DNA of 64,000 bases from Tenodera sinensis (taxonomy: Eukaryota; Arthropoda; Insecta; Mantodea; Mantidae), in contig CM060967.1 in assembly GCA_030765045.1 (NCBI GenBank), positions 20,093,284-20,157,283 of the forward strand, read 5' to 3'. The position numbers and the translations under genes were made by a program. The notes below the pieces were generated by a model. It was not told the origin of the DNA and did no database searches. It was given only the letters and a program-made list of their open reading frames with translations. Within the stretch, counting starts at the first letter, position 1. Each line of letters starts with the position of its first letter. Shown piece after piece: positions 1 through 10,650 of this stretch.

Positions 1-641
1 CTTATAATAATGAGTTATCTAACATCGATCATGGAGCAATAATTTCTTTTAACTTCCTTGTCTTTTCTTAGTAATTACAGTTATATTGAAGTTTCCTTAA
101 CTGCTATTATTTCTTCGCAATGATATGTTCTTAAAAACATTGCCATATATCTTTACAGATCCTAATAGATAAACTGAAAATTGTTTCTTTAGTTAGAAAG
201 ATAAGTGGGCTATACCTTTTGGTAACCCTAATTTATGGGTGGCTATGTCATGGATTTTCTCCCCTAAATAGTGACTAAGTAGCCCGAATGCGGTGAGGAA
301 TCATTTGGTCGTATTAACGAGAAATCATTATTACAAACTGTGGAATTTGTGGTTGATCAGCAGTGCTTTTGCATAGTATTTTCTCTATATATGTATTTAG
401 AGTGTACATTAACTCTTGTGTAATATTTTTAAACGCTTCCAAAGTAAGGGAAGACTATTGAGCAAGTGCAACCCAAGGCTAAAAGATGTAGGGATAATTC
501 TTCAAACCACGCGTATTAAAATAACGGATGATCCAAAAAACTCCGAACCGCCTGCGCTGTGTTTTGTCTGTATGTGTCCTCGGCGCTCGTCACCGACTTC
601 CGCTGTCACAGAACAGCGCGGATGAAACCATCCAACTACTT
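1..641. other. No recognisable feature
   Basis: AT-rich sequence up to about 500, then slightly more GC-rich sequence leading into the transposase remnant. Short open frames here have no recognisable motifs. Confidence 0.5.
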
Positions 642-860
642 TTAAAGGAAATGCTGAAACTGCCCACCGTCGTTGCCCATAGCACCTCTTTAGGAAACTA
701 TCCATCACTCGCCGTAGTTCATGTTGAGAAATGCTGGCAATTTCCTGGCGGATATTTTGTCTTAATTCTTCCAGTGTGTATGCATTTGTCTTGTACACTT
801 TATGCTTTAAGTTACTCCAGATATAGAAATCGCAGATCACCTGGAGATCTTTCTGCAAAT
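642..860 (-). pseudogene. C-terminal remnant of a Tc1/mariner-type DDE transposase
   Basis: Seen: on the minus strand a frame reads DFYIWSNLKHKVYK, then TLEELRQNIRQEIASI and LRRVMDSFLKRC. This is the order found at the C-terminus of insect mariner-like DDE transposases, where the aspartate of the D-F-Y-(L/I)-W block is the third catalytic acid. After LKRC the open frame runs into unrelated sequence, but the neighbouring frame reads NDGGQFQHFL and then a stop (642-644), matching the usual N-G-G-x-F-Q-H-L-L ending. That shows a frameshift near 690. Upstream, at about 834-857, the R-S-P block just before DFY lies in yet another frame, so there is a second shift. The first two catalytic acids and the helix-turn-helix domain are absent. 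It is a dead 5'-truncated copy, and no terminal inverted repeat was recognised around it. Family assignment is by motif recognition only. Confidence 0.75.
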
Positions 861-1220
861 CGCACTTTCACTTGGCGAGCTGACTGAGTTAGCACATACG
901 AACCATAAATAAACATGCGCTGTGCAGTAGAAAACAAATGCTGAGCCACAATACACTTTGTGACTAAGTACACCACAAAATAATAAAGCACACTGGTAGG
1001 AACTCAACCACACGTTATCACGTCAGCTCAATACCGCACTTTCAGAGCAGAGAAAAACAAGTCAACCGCATGACCTTATGTATAGTAGCTGCGTTATCGT
1101 GTTTGCGCTTGCGCAGTGGAAAAACACCGGATGTTTTTGTTGCATTGTTCCTACAAAGATAACAGTATATACTAAATTGAAGGTGAAATTCCAGTTAATA
1201 AAATGGAAAAAAAAATGGCT

Positions 1221-1295
1221 GGCCCCGTAGCTCAGTAGGTAGAGCACCTGCTGCTGTGCAAGGGGTCCCGGGTTCGATTCCCGGCTGAAGTTTGG
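1221..1295 (+). mobile_element. tRNA-derived SINE head
   Basis: A Pol III A box (TAGCTCAGTAGG) and B box (GGTTCGATTCC) sit at tRNA spacing. The T arm pairs perfectly (CCGGG/CCCGG), but the would-be acceptor strands (GGCCCCG and GCTGAAG) do not pair and the anticodon stem has two mismatches. It is therefore a tRNA-derived SINE head or decayed tRNA rather than a working tRNA. The B-box region, GGTTCGATTCCCGGCTG, recurs in the minus-strand element near 47.7 kb. Confidence 0.7.
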
Positions 1296-2443
1296 GAATT
1301 TTTCTTTAACTAGGTATATGTATTCATGTTCCATAGTCTGAAAGTATTAATGAATGTGTATGTGTGTGAATGTAATGTAGCAAATTAATCCAAACTATTC
1401 TAAACCACTGCTGCTAAGCCAGTGAACACTACTGCTATTGAACAATTGTTCCGAAAGGTTAAAAACCACCAATTTGACCTTCGATGTTAAATAGAACATT
1501 AAGAACACTAAAAGTGCTATTTTTGGCAATTTTCGCCATTGATAAAGCCAAAAGAGCTCGGAGTTCTGCTATGTATTGCGTAAACCTGTGATTAATATGT
1601 ATAAAATAAACATGAACCATGGATAATTGAGTTCAGTAAGAGACTGAAAGAGAGACACGTGAACGCTATGCGATTGGCTTATGTTTTATATAGCGAACTG
1701 GTGATTAGGATAGGCTACCCTGGAAAAAGAGTGCCTCTGTGGCCTTTTGTTTTCCTCCCTGTAAATTGTGTTTACAGCCGCAAGGTGGCGTGCTACAGAT
1801 TAAGGTCCACTCGGAATTAAAAAATACAGCCATATTCCCATTGTTCGTAAATTTCCGCGGAAAACCCACGACCCTAATACTTTAGAGATGTAATATCACC
1901 CAGAACTAACATTCATTTGCTCGGGGAACATTTGTGTCGCCATTTCTCATCCAAATTTTCCCCCCTTTCTTTTAATTTTCGCGTAAAGCCAGCCACCTCC
2001 CTGCTCGCCGAAACAGGTACAGCGAGTTTCGTATTCAGCAAAAATTTTACTTCCAAATGATATTTGTGGGGGTTTTTACTGCTGCAGGAGCCCGGACCAG
2101 GCTGGCAAGGCTCGGGGTAGAGGGGAGCGGAAGAGGCAGGATATTAGGACCTCTGCTGCTGCAGTCCTTGAACCTGCTTTAAGCTCCCATAATTCAGAGC
2201 CGGGCTGGAAACAGAGATAGCAACCGACCGACTCGTGCATGCATGCACCCTAGAAAACCATACACAGGTAACCTTGGAATGTCACTGTACACAAAGCAGG
2301 AATCTAGCTCTCTCAGCACTTCCTATTTCATTCAAATATATGGTGTCTCACAAAACCGAGTACCTATACCAAACTCACTTAATTCCTACCATGCAACGGG
2401 AACATAGTGTTTATTTTAAAATACATCTCAACCACGTGTTTTT
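1296..2443. other. No gene seen; GC-richer patch at 2085-2240
   Basis: Mostly AT-rich with no recognised repeat. A purine-rich, GC-richer stretch at about 2085-2240 contains GCTGCTGCAG and a GCATGCATGCA palindrome. Nothing coding was recognised. Confidence 0.5.
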
Positions 2444-3227
2444 ACTTTCTCTACCTATGTCTATAAATAGGTAGAGAAGGTTTTGCATTCTACCCAAAAA
2501 TTAAATGTGATATTTCATCAGAAACATTGCTATCAGTCTCCAGAGTCAAAAATTAAAAAGAAAAGAACTAAAATAAATCATAAATAAAATAAACATTTTA
2601 GAAAAAAATGTGTGGTATCTGTATATGTGTAAGACTTCAGTGTCTTCCAAGAATGCACACGAAGATTTAAAGAAAAAATCCCCCATCCCAAACTACGCTT
2701 TGTATAGAACATTTAAAAACTCTTTGCTGTTCTCGAAAATGGCCGTGACGATTTTGATTAAATCACTATATGTTTAAGATGTTTTCAATACAAATGAAAT
2801 TTATACCTTCATTTTCTGGGAATAACATTTTGAAGACTGCTTCGTTCTGGTAAACCGTATTGCATAACTGATAAACCGTAAGAGATAGTCTTATTGCACA
2901 AAAATATAGATCTCGTTAAAGGTTAACCTTTTCCGATATATTCTTTGTTATAAGCTTGAATTGTTCAGTGCTTACACTTTCTCAAATGGGAGATCTTCCC
3001 TCCCCCCTACCGCCCCCTATCTCCCCATCTCTCTCTCTCCTAGTGATGTAAATACAACGGAATTTCAAGTCATCAATAGCGATCAGCTCTTAAAAGATTT
3101 GCATATCGCTGTATGCTCCTATTACCATTGTATCTACTACAAATGTTTATCTCGATTAACACTATGTAAATAGAATAAACATCTACAAGAATGAGCAGAG
3201 AAATTCACGTGAGTGTAACACATCGGA
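2444..3227 (+). mobile_element. HL repeat (Helentron-like), near full-length copy
   Basis: It begins ACTTTCTCTACC and its own inverted copy follows (GGTAGAGAAGG). It ends GAGCAGAGAAATTC, then a degraded stem (ACGTG / CACAT), CGGA and T-rich flank. The interior matches other copies: ACACGAAGATTT, CGATTTTGATTAAA, TAAACCGTAAGAGATAG. This copy defines both ends of the family in one place. No ORF of note, so it is a non-autonomous element. Confidence 0.75.
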
Positions 3228-3492
3228 TTTTGTTTTTGGTGTGTAAAAAACAACTCATTTGTGTGAAAAAGTTGGTGAAACGATTACAATATTAATTTTC
3301 CGCCCAATAGTCAATGTGACCATTTAAATGCCTAAGAATACCTACATTACCTAAGGTATTCAGTTTCATTTCCTTTTACTCGACTTTAATTTTTCTTACA
3401 CTTTTCCGCATTAAAGATGTTCCTTGCAAGGCAGATTGTAACCAATTTTATTCAAATTTTCGACAGAACCTTGTAGAAAATGAGTTTAAAAA

Positions 3493-3952
3493 TCTGATGT
3501 GTTGTTGCACTCATATGACTTTCTCTACTCTTGTACTAACCATTCTCACAAACTCTTGTTCCTGTGTCGTCTTTGCGTTAGTTGAGATAAACATTTGCAG
3601 AAATTATCTTATTGCTTGTTTCCTCGCAGGAACATGGGGAATATGAGACTCACAGAAATAACAAGGCATATCTCCGAAATGGTTCACTCTGAAAAAAAAT
3701 TGTGTATTTTAACAAGATCTACATTTTTTGTATAGTAAGATTTGGTCTATCTCTTACAGTTTACCAGTTATGCAAAAGTCATCCAAAGTAAATAGAACTT
3801 CATGGGCTATAGCCAGAAAATTCAAGATATAAATTTCATTTGTCGTAAAAATATCTGAAATATGTATATGGCATTTTAATCAAAATCGTTAGAGCCATTT
3901 TCAAGAAAATAACCGACTTTTCGTGTTTGAGTTATGCTGTCCATAGACAAGA

Positions 3953-4026
<74 letters not shown>

Positions 4027-4168
4027 CGCGCGCGGTCCTTTTTCTAAAAATGCTGGTTTTTGGGAGGGGGATTCAGGGTCCCTCAAAACATATATTTCCG
4101 GTGAAACATCAACATCGAATTTTTGGATGAAATACAACACTTTCTCTATTTTACGTCGTAGAGAAAGT
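3493..4168 (-). mobile_element. HL repeat, both ends present, internal deletions
   Basis: Read on the plus strand it starts TCTGATGTG after an A run, passes CATATGACTTTCTCTACTC, and ends GTAGAGAAAGT then AAAAA. Its internal CT/CA microsatellite (3952-4024) lies where other copies have GACAGACACACAC. Deletions near 3635 and 3910 shorten it. Confidence 0.75.
3952..4024 (+). repeat. (CT)n(CA)n microsatellite
   Basis: CT dinucleotides to about 3972, then CA to 4024, followed by GCGCGCG. It lies inside an HL copy. Confidence 0.95.
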
Positions 4169-4169
4169 A

Positions 4170-5322
4170 AAAATTGGCATGTGCTTTTTTCTTCACTTCA
4201 AAATTGTTCAAGATATGGCAATTAATTCGATCACCGAGGATAGTGTTACAGAAATTATATTTAAAGTTTCAAGAACATTTTTCTGCTATCATAAGAGTGA
4301 AAAAGACAGTATGCGCAAGTTTTGTGTATTAGGAATTAAAATGCGTAGTATTTTTATTGCTTCAAAATTACAATTCTGCATCTGTGGAGCACCTCGTTAC
4401 TTACCATTTCGAAAGGAAAACAAAATGTTTTTTCTAAAAAATATTATATACAATATAAATATTTAATTATAAAATACGCTATAATTTTGACAACAGTAGT
4501 GACAATATTTTGAAAACGTTTAGATGAAAACCGTAAGATATAGAAATTCCATCAATAGATATCTTCAACGGGCTTCTTGGAAACTGGAAAAGAATTTAAA
4601 CACATAAATGAAAAACTGCATTATGGGAGACTTTTTTGAAGGGAAAAGTACTGGAGAAAAAAAGAAAAGTATGTCTAAAAACAGTGGCGGCCACTTCATT
4701 CGCCACTGATAGTGCATTACGCCACTGATGACACGGAGGCAAGAGAAATATTTCCAGCTCTGCTTTATCACAGAAATAGAAAGGATAGTTATGGGCCGGG
4801 TTTTAAACATAACAACTGGACCTGCCCCTTCGGCCGGGGCACCCAAAGGTGTAGGTAATTTTCTTCTCAAGGTCGTTTCAGTGGCGGTTACGTTTCACCC
4901 TGATGTGCGCCAACAATACTGCTAGGTATACAATTAGTTGCACAAGTAAGACAAATACAGCGGTCCTTTCGTGATTATGACAGAGACAACGAATAGATAT
5001 GCACAATAAATAATGTAACATTGTAAATTTAGTGCTTTTAACGCCTTTCGCCTTTTTGGAGGTTTTTGATAATATTCTTCAGCAACTTTCGAGACTCAAG
5101 ATAGCGATAAATGTGCACTTGGCAATTCTGCCACAGATGGGGGTGGTTTGTTACCTGCGACGTCACTGTCCTAAAGTCCAGTAACAGTTCAACTGCTATT
5201 TCCTTAAGTACTTACTTATACGCCATTGAAGTGTTATCTCAGAGTAAATTGGGATCTCCTTATGTACTTTACCGGGAACAATGCGAGTGAGTTGGAGAAT
5301 TTAATGTCACATCGGCACGTTG
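4170..5322. other. No gene seen
   Basis: AT-rich to 4680, then a mildly GC-richer patch at 4680-4920 (contains GGCCGGGGCACCC). No element or exon was recognised. Confidence 0.5.
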
Positions 5323-5394
5323 GCCATGATAGCTTAGTGGTTAGAGCAGCCGGACGGTAACTGGTAGATCCGTGGTTCAAATCCCGGTCATGGC
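5323..5394 (+). mobile_element. tRNA-derived SINE head with perfect acceptor stem
   Basis: 72 nt fold as a tRNA outline. GCCATGA pairs perfectly with TCATGGC, and the D arm is good (A box TAGCTTAGTGG). The B box is GGTTCAAATCC. Against a real tRNA: position 33 would be C instead of the nearly universal T (loop ACGGTAA), and the T stem has two mismatches (CGTGG/CCCGG). No Pol III T-run terminator follows immediately. A degraded sister lies at 37071-37131 on the minus strand, which supports a SINE family. Confidence 0.65.
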
Positions 5395-7014
5395 ATTCAA
5401 TTTTTCATTCTCACTCTACCCTTTCCAATAAAATTAATTATTTACATTAAATTTTTTGTATTTAGAAGTGTTTCTGGATGTGTTTATATATTATGTAAGC
5501 ATTTAAGTGAATTTATAAGGAAAGAAGAGTGATCTATTTTATTTTAATTTCGCTATGTTTGTTTAGCAGTTGTAGTTCATCTGTAGAATACTTTTATATT
5601 GTATTTTAAATTAGTATTTTGGCAGTAAATAAAAAGATCTAAGATAGTTACCCTAGTATTAGAAATTAGGTGTCAGTGTGTATAGAGCATATCCCCCCCC
5701 CCCCCAAAAAAAAAAATACACCGACAACGCTTAGTATGTTGTGCGGGATGGCAAACTGGTCGGTATTCAAATAAGAATCTCGCCCGAAAATGTGCGGTTT
5801 GGACGTTGTAGCGCATGGAGAACGAATGGTTGTGACAATTTGTTAACATACCACGGAAGATATGCAACCCTTTAGCAATTCGTGTACTGGCATGAACGAC
5901 CTGAGCATAATAACATTCCTGCGCATGCGCTACATTCCTCCTACTGCGTTAGTTGCATAGTTTCCAGTGTAGTTACCTTTTAACAGCATTGGGAGACATA
6001 CCAGTACACAACTGCGAAAATGGCCGACTTGAGCTCCAGCACACTTTGATGTAAATGTGCGGAATCACCTCAACGTCACATATTCAAATCGATGGACGGC
6101 CAGCACGATCGCCAGATCTGACACCTCTCAACTATTTAGATACAAGGTGAATTTGGGAATAAGTAGGCTTTAAGCGCTACTGAAATGCTTTAAGAGCTGG
6201 TTGTTATGTGATGGCTTTGAAATTCCATTCTCTTAGGGCCAAGAGATACAGAAAGAATAACATTGCTATTTCAGAAAAGTATAAGTATTGGAAAATTAAA
6301 ACAAATATTAAAGAATATTTCGGAAATGGTTCACTCAAAAGAAGGAAAAAAGTATTTGACGTTTATTTTTGTATCATTTCATTACTAGGAGAACGTTAGG
6401 GTCCCGCGCCCCACAGTTTGCACACTAGAGGTGAGGTAAACTAGCCCTACATGTAATCCCTTCCCCTCACAACATCTCGCCACCTTCATCTGTTTGTGCT
6501 CCAAGACTCAGACAATAGATAGCGTCGTCGGATTTGGGACGCTCGCCCTTTAAACTATGTGCTACGACCTCTTGAAAAGCTGGTAGTAGTCGGCTTCACC
6601 TCCTCTTGTATTTCCCAACCAACTTAATAATTAACACAGAACACAAAAGTTACCGTGAAATGAAGCGTTAGCCATAATGTTAATCAACAGAGAAATAAAC
6701 TCCAATATCTAAATTAGCGCTCGGTGAGCCAATCTTTTTTATTATTCATTAATCAGCTGCCAAAACTCCCGTGTTCTTTCACAAAATTCAAACTTTTAAC
6801 ACCGAAGAAAATAAAGGAATAACTTTACAGTTAATTAATGAAGGATCCTATACTCTACCAAGTATTACGTTTCAACGATGCTAGAATTAGTTCGCGGTGC
6901 TAAAATTGAAGAAAACAAAAGGCATACTGTTTTTGTTTAAAATATATTCAAAGCCTTGCATGGCATATAACCCATAAGTTTTACTTATTATTTCTGTACA
7001 AAAACCTTATTTTT
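5395..7014. other. No gene seen; poly-C/poly-A run
   Basis: A C run then an A run lies at 5693-5717. A perfect GCGCATGCGC palindrome is at 5921-5930. Otherwise AT-rich, with no recognised element. Confidence 0.5.
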
Positions 7015-7077
7015 ACTTTCTCTACTACGTATAGTATGTAGGGGAAGTTTAGTATTCGACCCAAAATTTCGAGAATC
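7015..7077 (+). mobile_element. HL repeat, 5' end fragment
   Basis: TTTTACTTTCTCTACTACG, then TATAGTATGTAGGGGAAG and the start of the next block. Homology stops near 7077, so only the 5' terminal hairpin region is present. Confidence 0.7.
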
Positions 7078-7565
7078 AATAATCTTACTGCTTTAATGCT
7101 TTTTTCTTTAATTAATTTTGTTCATAAAGCTTTTGCATCGCTATTAGGCGTTTGCTTTCATCTGCAAGAAAGATGCACGTATTAAAATTTGAGTTTATAG
7201 ATGGTTTTAAAAGTTATCAGTTTATTGACCTGCTAATAGTCGTTTTTCTTTTGTTTCAGGTAAGTGGAGCATAACCCCGAAGAAATGTGGAATACTGTGA
7301 TGACTGTTGAGCTATGTTGGTATGACTTCATATAACCTCTAAGTTTACTGGCTTTGTTGTCGCGCTTTAAGTGCCACCAACATTACAGCAGCAAATGCCT
7401 CAACGATATAAGTTATAGCAGAAAAATAAAGCAAAACATAACGGATTGAATGGAGTGCTGCCAGCATGTGTAGCATAACCAAGCAAATTAGTCTTTACGA
7501 AAATAACATTTATGTGCTCAAATTGATTTCTGACCAAGCAAATGGGACTCGTTGGAACACCTCAC
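7078..7565. other. No gene seen
   Basis: AT-rich sequence between two HL pieces. It contains TTTCTTTTGTTTCAG then GTAAG (7246-7264), which is acceptor-like but has no supporting reading frame. Confidence 0.5.
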
Positions 7566-8015
7566 CTGTTTTACTACCTAATAAAATTGACATTCCTACC
7601 AAAAGTTCTATATCGATATTTCTCCGGAAATACATGTTTTCCTCCCTGAATATGAGGAACATTCTTTGAGAATGTTTATGAAGGAGAGAGATGGAGAGAA
7701 AACACCGATAACTCAGCAACCAAATGTCGGATAAACAGCAAGTTTAGTACCTTCCAAAGATTTTTTAAGAAAATTCTCCCACTCCAGTCTGCCATTTATA
7801 TTAAACATTCATTCTTATCATTTCCTTACAAATCACTCAAATGATTTTGGTTAAAACCATAATAAATTAAGATTTACATGAAAAATAGAATTTATCTCTT
7901 GAATTTTCCGGGAATGGGCTTTGAAGTCCTCTTCTTTAGAAATTAATGTCATATAATTCCATTTCTAACGGTAAATAAAAGAAACAGAATATTTTATTTC
8001 ACAAAAAATGAACGT
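7566..8015 (+). mobile_element. HL repeat, diverged partial copy
   Basis: The block order matches the family: ATATTTCTCCGGAAATACAT, CTTCCAAAGATTTTTT, TGATTTTGGTTAAAA, TTGAATTTTCCGGGAAT. The 3' end is missing. Confidence 0.6.
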
Positions 8016-8211
8016 TTCTTTGTATGTTCATTGTTTGTTTTTACTGTGATTCGAAAAATAGCCCTCCATAACGCACATAAGGTAACCCGAAAAGCTTTCT
8101 TTTTCCCCTTCAGGAATCAGCAAATTGAAATCAAAATGAACAGGAGGGAATTCCTATACCACAGCGAACAGTACATCCAATTTCTTAGTCTTTGTGTTAT
8201 ATAAATAAAAA

Positions 8212-8510
8212 TCTGATGTGATGGCTTTCCCTACAAATGACAAACACGGAATATTTTGAAAACAACTAACGCTACGAAGAAAAAAGACATCTGATACAAA
8301 TCGCTTATTTTGATAGGTTCTACATTGTTTCTGTAGTAAGCTTTTGTCTCTCTTTTAAGATTTTCTTGTAATATGAAATTGTTAGAGTTAAATCAACTAA
8401 AGTTCACAGAATACGTACACAAAATTCAATTAATACATTTTCTTTCTTGTGTAAGTGTACATAAAGCGTGTGACATTTTAATCTAAGTCGCTATGAGTTT
8501 TGTAAATAAA
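8212..8510 (-). mobile_element. HL repeat, partial
   Basis: Starts TCTGATGTG after AAAAA and continues with family blocks (TTCTACATTG, TTTTGTCTCTC, ACATTTTAATC). It is immediately followed by a plus-orientation copy. Confidence 0.55.
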
Positions 8511-8544
8511 AAAGAACAGACGTTTCTGCAATCAGTTTGGAATG

Positions 8545-9290
8545 AATTGTTTTTGCCTACTCTACTACGCTTCCAAGAATTAGATGTGTGAAAAACAAAA
8601 AATCGGATTACGGTCAGCACACGAAGATTTTTCAGGAAAATCCTCCAACACCAAACTAATTTTTTAGATGAAAACGTGTTCTAATTCCTTTTTATGTTTC
8701 TCAAAATGCTATAATGACTGAATAAAATACCATATATTTAAGATATTAACACGATAAAACGTCTATTTAATTTTCAATTTTCTGAGAATCGCCTCGGAAA
8801 GAATTTTGTATTTCTTGCATAACTGATAAAACGTCAAGCGATCCACTAGAACGTAATGTACAAAGAATGTAGATGTCTTTAAGAGAGTGAGTGAGAGAGA
8901 GAGAGAGAGAGAGTGAGTGAGTGAGAGTGAGTGAGTCAGTGTGGAGTTTAAGGGCCTGTCGACATCTAGGTCATTTGAGGCCTCTTTAAAAGATGCAATA
9001 ATATTTCAAATAACTTTTTTGTAGCATAAACCACTTCCGAAATATCGTTATTAGTGGTGCAATAACAAAGTTTTTTAAAGTTCTGTCGATATTTAGTTGT
9101 TTCTCGCGATTGCATGGGAATGATGTGGAGTTTTACAGCCAATCCCCAGTTCTTAAACAAGTTTACTATTACAGTATTCCTTATATGTGTAATGTAGTTA
9201 TTTCTGCAAATGTTTATGTCGATTAAAATGAAATAGAAGCGTTAGCTTTCGTAAGAATGGTTTGTACAGTTGCTTAATGGTATAGAAGTT
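8545..9290 (+). mobile_element. HL repeat, diverged copy
   Basis: Blocks in order: ACACGAAGATTTTTCAG, ATGACTGAATAAAATACCAT, AACTGATAAAACGT, TTTCTGCAAATGTTTATG and TCGATTAAAATG. A GA/GAGT-rich microsatellite interrupts it at about 8886-8937. Confidence 0.55.
8886..8937 (+). repeat. (GA)n/(GAGT)n microsatellite
   Basis: Direct GAGTGAGTGAGAGAGA-type repetition. Confidence 0.9.
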
Positions 9291-9574
9291 AGGTGAATGT
9301 TTCAAACCTGATTTGCTTAATCTTCCTAGCATTTGCGACGTAGGTTACCTACATTTGATGTCTTGGTGTTAAGACCAGTAATACTTCACTGAGAAACGGT
9401 GCTGTAAAACAAACATTTAAGCCAGTTCCATTCGTTTAATGTTTAACGTTTTTGAATGACATTCCAGTCATTGATGATCGGTTTTGCTGCGAATTAAAGC
9501 ACAAGTTAAACTTGAATTAATGTTTGTCAGTCGGGAAAATTCCGTCGCCAACACCCGATTTGTGGGTCATTCAC

Positions 9575-9645
9575 GGGGGATGGATCGTTAGGCGGGAGGG
9601 CGCAATTAAAGCGGTAGTGTGTTCGAATCCTGGCTTCATTTTAAC
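9575..9645 (+). mobile_element. SINE-head fragment (B box only clear)
   Basis: GTGTTCGAATCCTGGCTTC at about 9619-9637 is a good Pol III B box. The upstream A box (GTTAGGCGG) is weak and the spacing is compressed. It is a decayed head. Confidence 0.4.
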
Positions 9646-9869
9646 TCGTGCCACTGCTGAATAAAGGGGAAGTCTGATTACTGATATGGAAGGCAAGCCG
9701 TGCACAGATTTGATCAAAGGAGAACCAAATCCACTGCATATGAACTAATGCTTGTGCAGTTTCTAGTGCGTTCAAGTGTGTGTATGTATATGGCCTATAC
9801 ATAGTTTCACAGGCGCCTCTGGATATCCGTTGCAAGTAGGTGTGATGTGGAAATTATGCTTATGCTATA

Positions 9870-9960
9870 TCTATACGAAAAAAGAAAGAAGGGAAGGAAG
9901 AAGAGAGGGAGGGATGGAGAGAGAGGGGGGAGACAGTGAGGGAGGTAGAGAGGAAGTGAA
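9870..9960 (+). repeat. Purine-rich GA/GGAA low-complexity tract
   Basis: Nearly uninterrupted A/G with GAAGG and GAGAGG units. Confidence 0.85.
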
Positions 9961-10089
9961 TGACATGGTAATAGAATGATTTAGATAGGAACATTTAGAG
10001 GGAGTCATAAGGAGGAGCCTTCAGTAACTGAGTAAGTAGGCCATAGTGGGCTCTTTTTACTTTCACTGTGAGTTAGGTATGAAGGGAAG

Positions 10090-10435
10090 AAACGAAGCTT
10101 GAGGATTTGCACTAGCGAGGACGGGATCCCTAACACTTCCATCGGACACCAATCCTGATGCCGGCTAGCTCTGCCTAAGCCAGGGTACCGTGGCAGTCGA
10201 GACAGCTGCCAGGAAAGGGATCCCACCAGTCCCAGAGAGAAATATTTCAAGAGTGCAAATTCCACCGTTCTGCCACAACAGGCCAACCGCCGTCGCTTGG
10301 TCCGGAAAGCACCTCAGCACTCGCCTACTGACCAGGGGAAACCACGAAAAAAACACTCAGGGTTTTCAGTCCGATGGGAATGAACTTAGGACCTCCCAAA
10401 TGCAAACCTCATACCGCTGAGTCAACTCGATAGAT
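10090..10435 (-). mobile_element. Probable SINE, minus strand
   Basis: Read on the minus strand it has a tRNA-like start (GTTGACTCAGCGGTATGAGG), then a B-box-like AAGTTCATTCCC. A CGTGGTTTCCCCT block follows, as is common in insect SINE bodies, then GC-rich sequence. It stands out sharply in GC content from the flanks. A frame of about 93 codons crosses it but has no protein motifs. Confidence 0.5.
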
Positions 10436-10489
10436 ACCAGTAAGGAAAGTAGAAATGCAGTAGAACATTCAGAGTATCATTTACTAAGC

Positions 10490-10650
10490 TCCGGCACAAC
10501 AGCCCATGAAGAGCCAAGCCTTACCGCCCAGCCGCTGCGTCCCCCACTTCGACCCACTACAGGCGTCATTGGTGGGGTGCAGTACTGGGGGGTGGTACAT
10601 CGTCAGTATCCCGATCCCTCCCGGCCAGTTATGCGGTCTTCACGCTCTGG
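10490..10650 (-). mobile_element. SINE 3' body fragment, same family as 45.7-46.0 kb
   Basis: On the minus strand it reads CAGTACTGCACCCCACC, then GCCTGTAGTGGG, GGGGGACG and TTGTGCCGGAGC. These align block for block with CAGCACTGCACCCAAC, ACCTGTAGTGGGC, GGGGGACGG and TTGTGCCGCGGG at 45.88-45.98 kb. The head is missing. Confidence 0.65.

Noticed and set aside
1221..1295. Functional tRNA gene
   Set aside because: Acceptor strands do not pair and the anticodon stem is broken.
2444..3227. Canonical Helitron (5' TC, 3' CTRR, A/T target)
   Set aside because: The 5' motif TCTCTACTA is Helitron-like, but no CTRR follows the 3' hairpin (it ends CAGA). The asymmetric inverted repeats fit the Helentron/HINE type better.
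3901..4140. 79-codon frame with a poly-CV stretch
   Set aside because: It is the CA microsatellite inside an HL repeat.
5323..5394. Functional tRNA gene
   Set aside because: C at position 33, two T-stem mismatches and a decayed sister copy argue for a SINE head.
7246..7266. Splice acceptor-like TTTCTTTTGTTTCAG
   Set aside because: No open reading frame or partner donor supports an exon.
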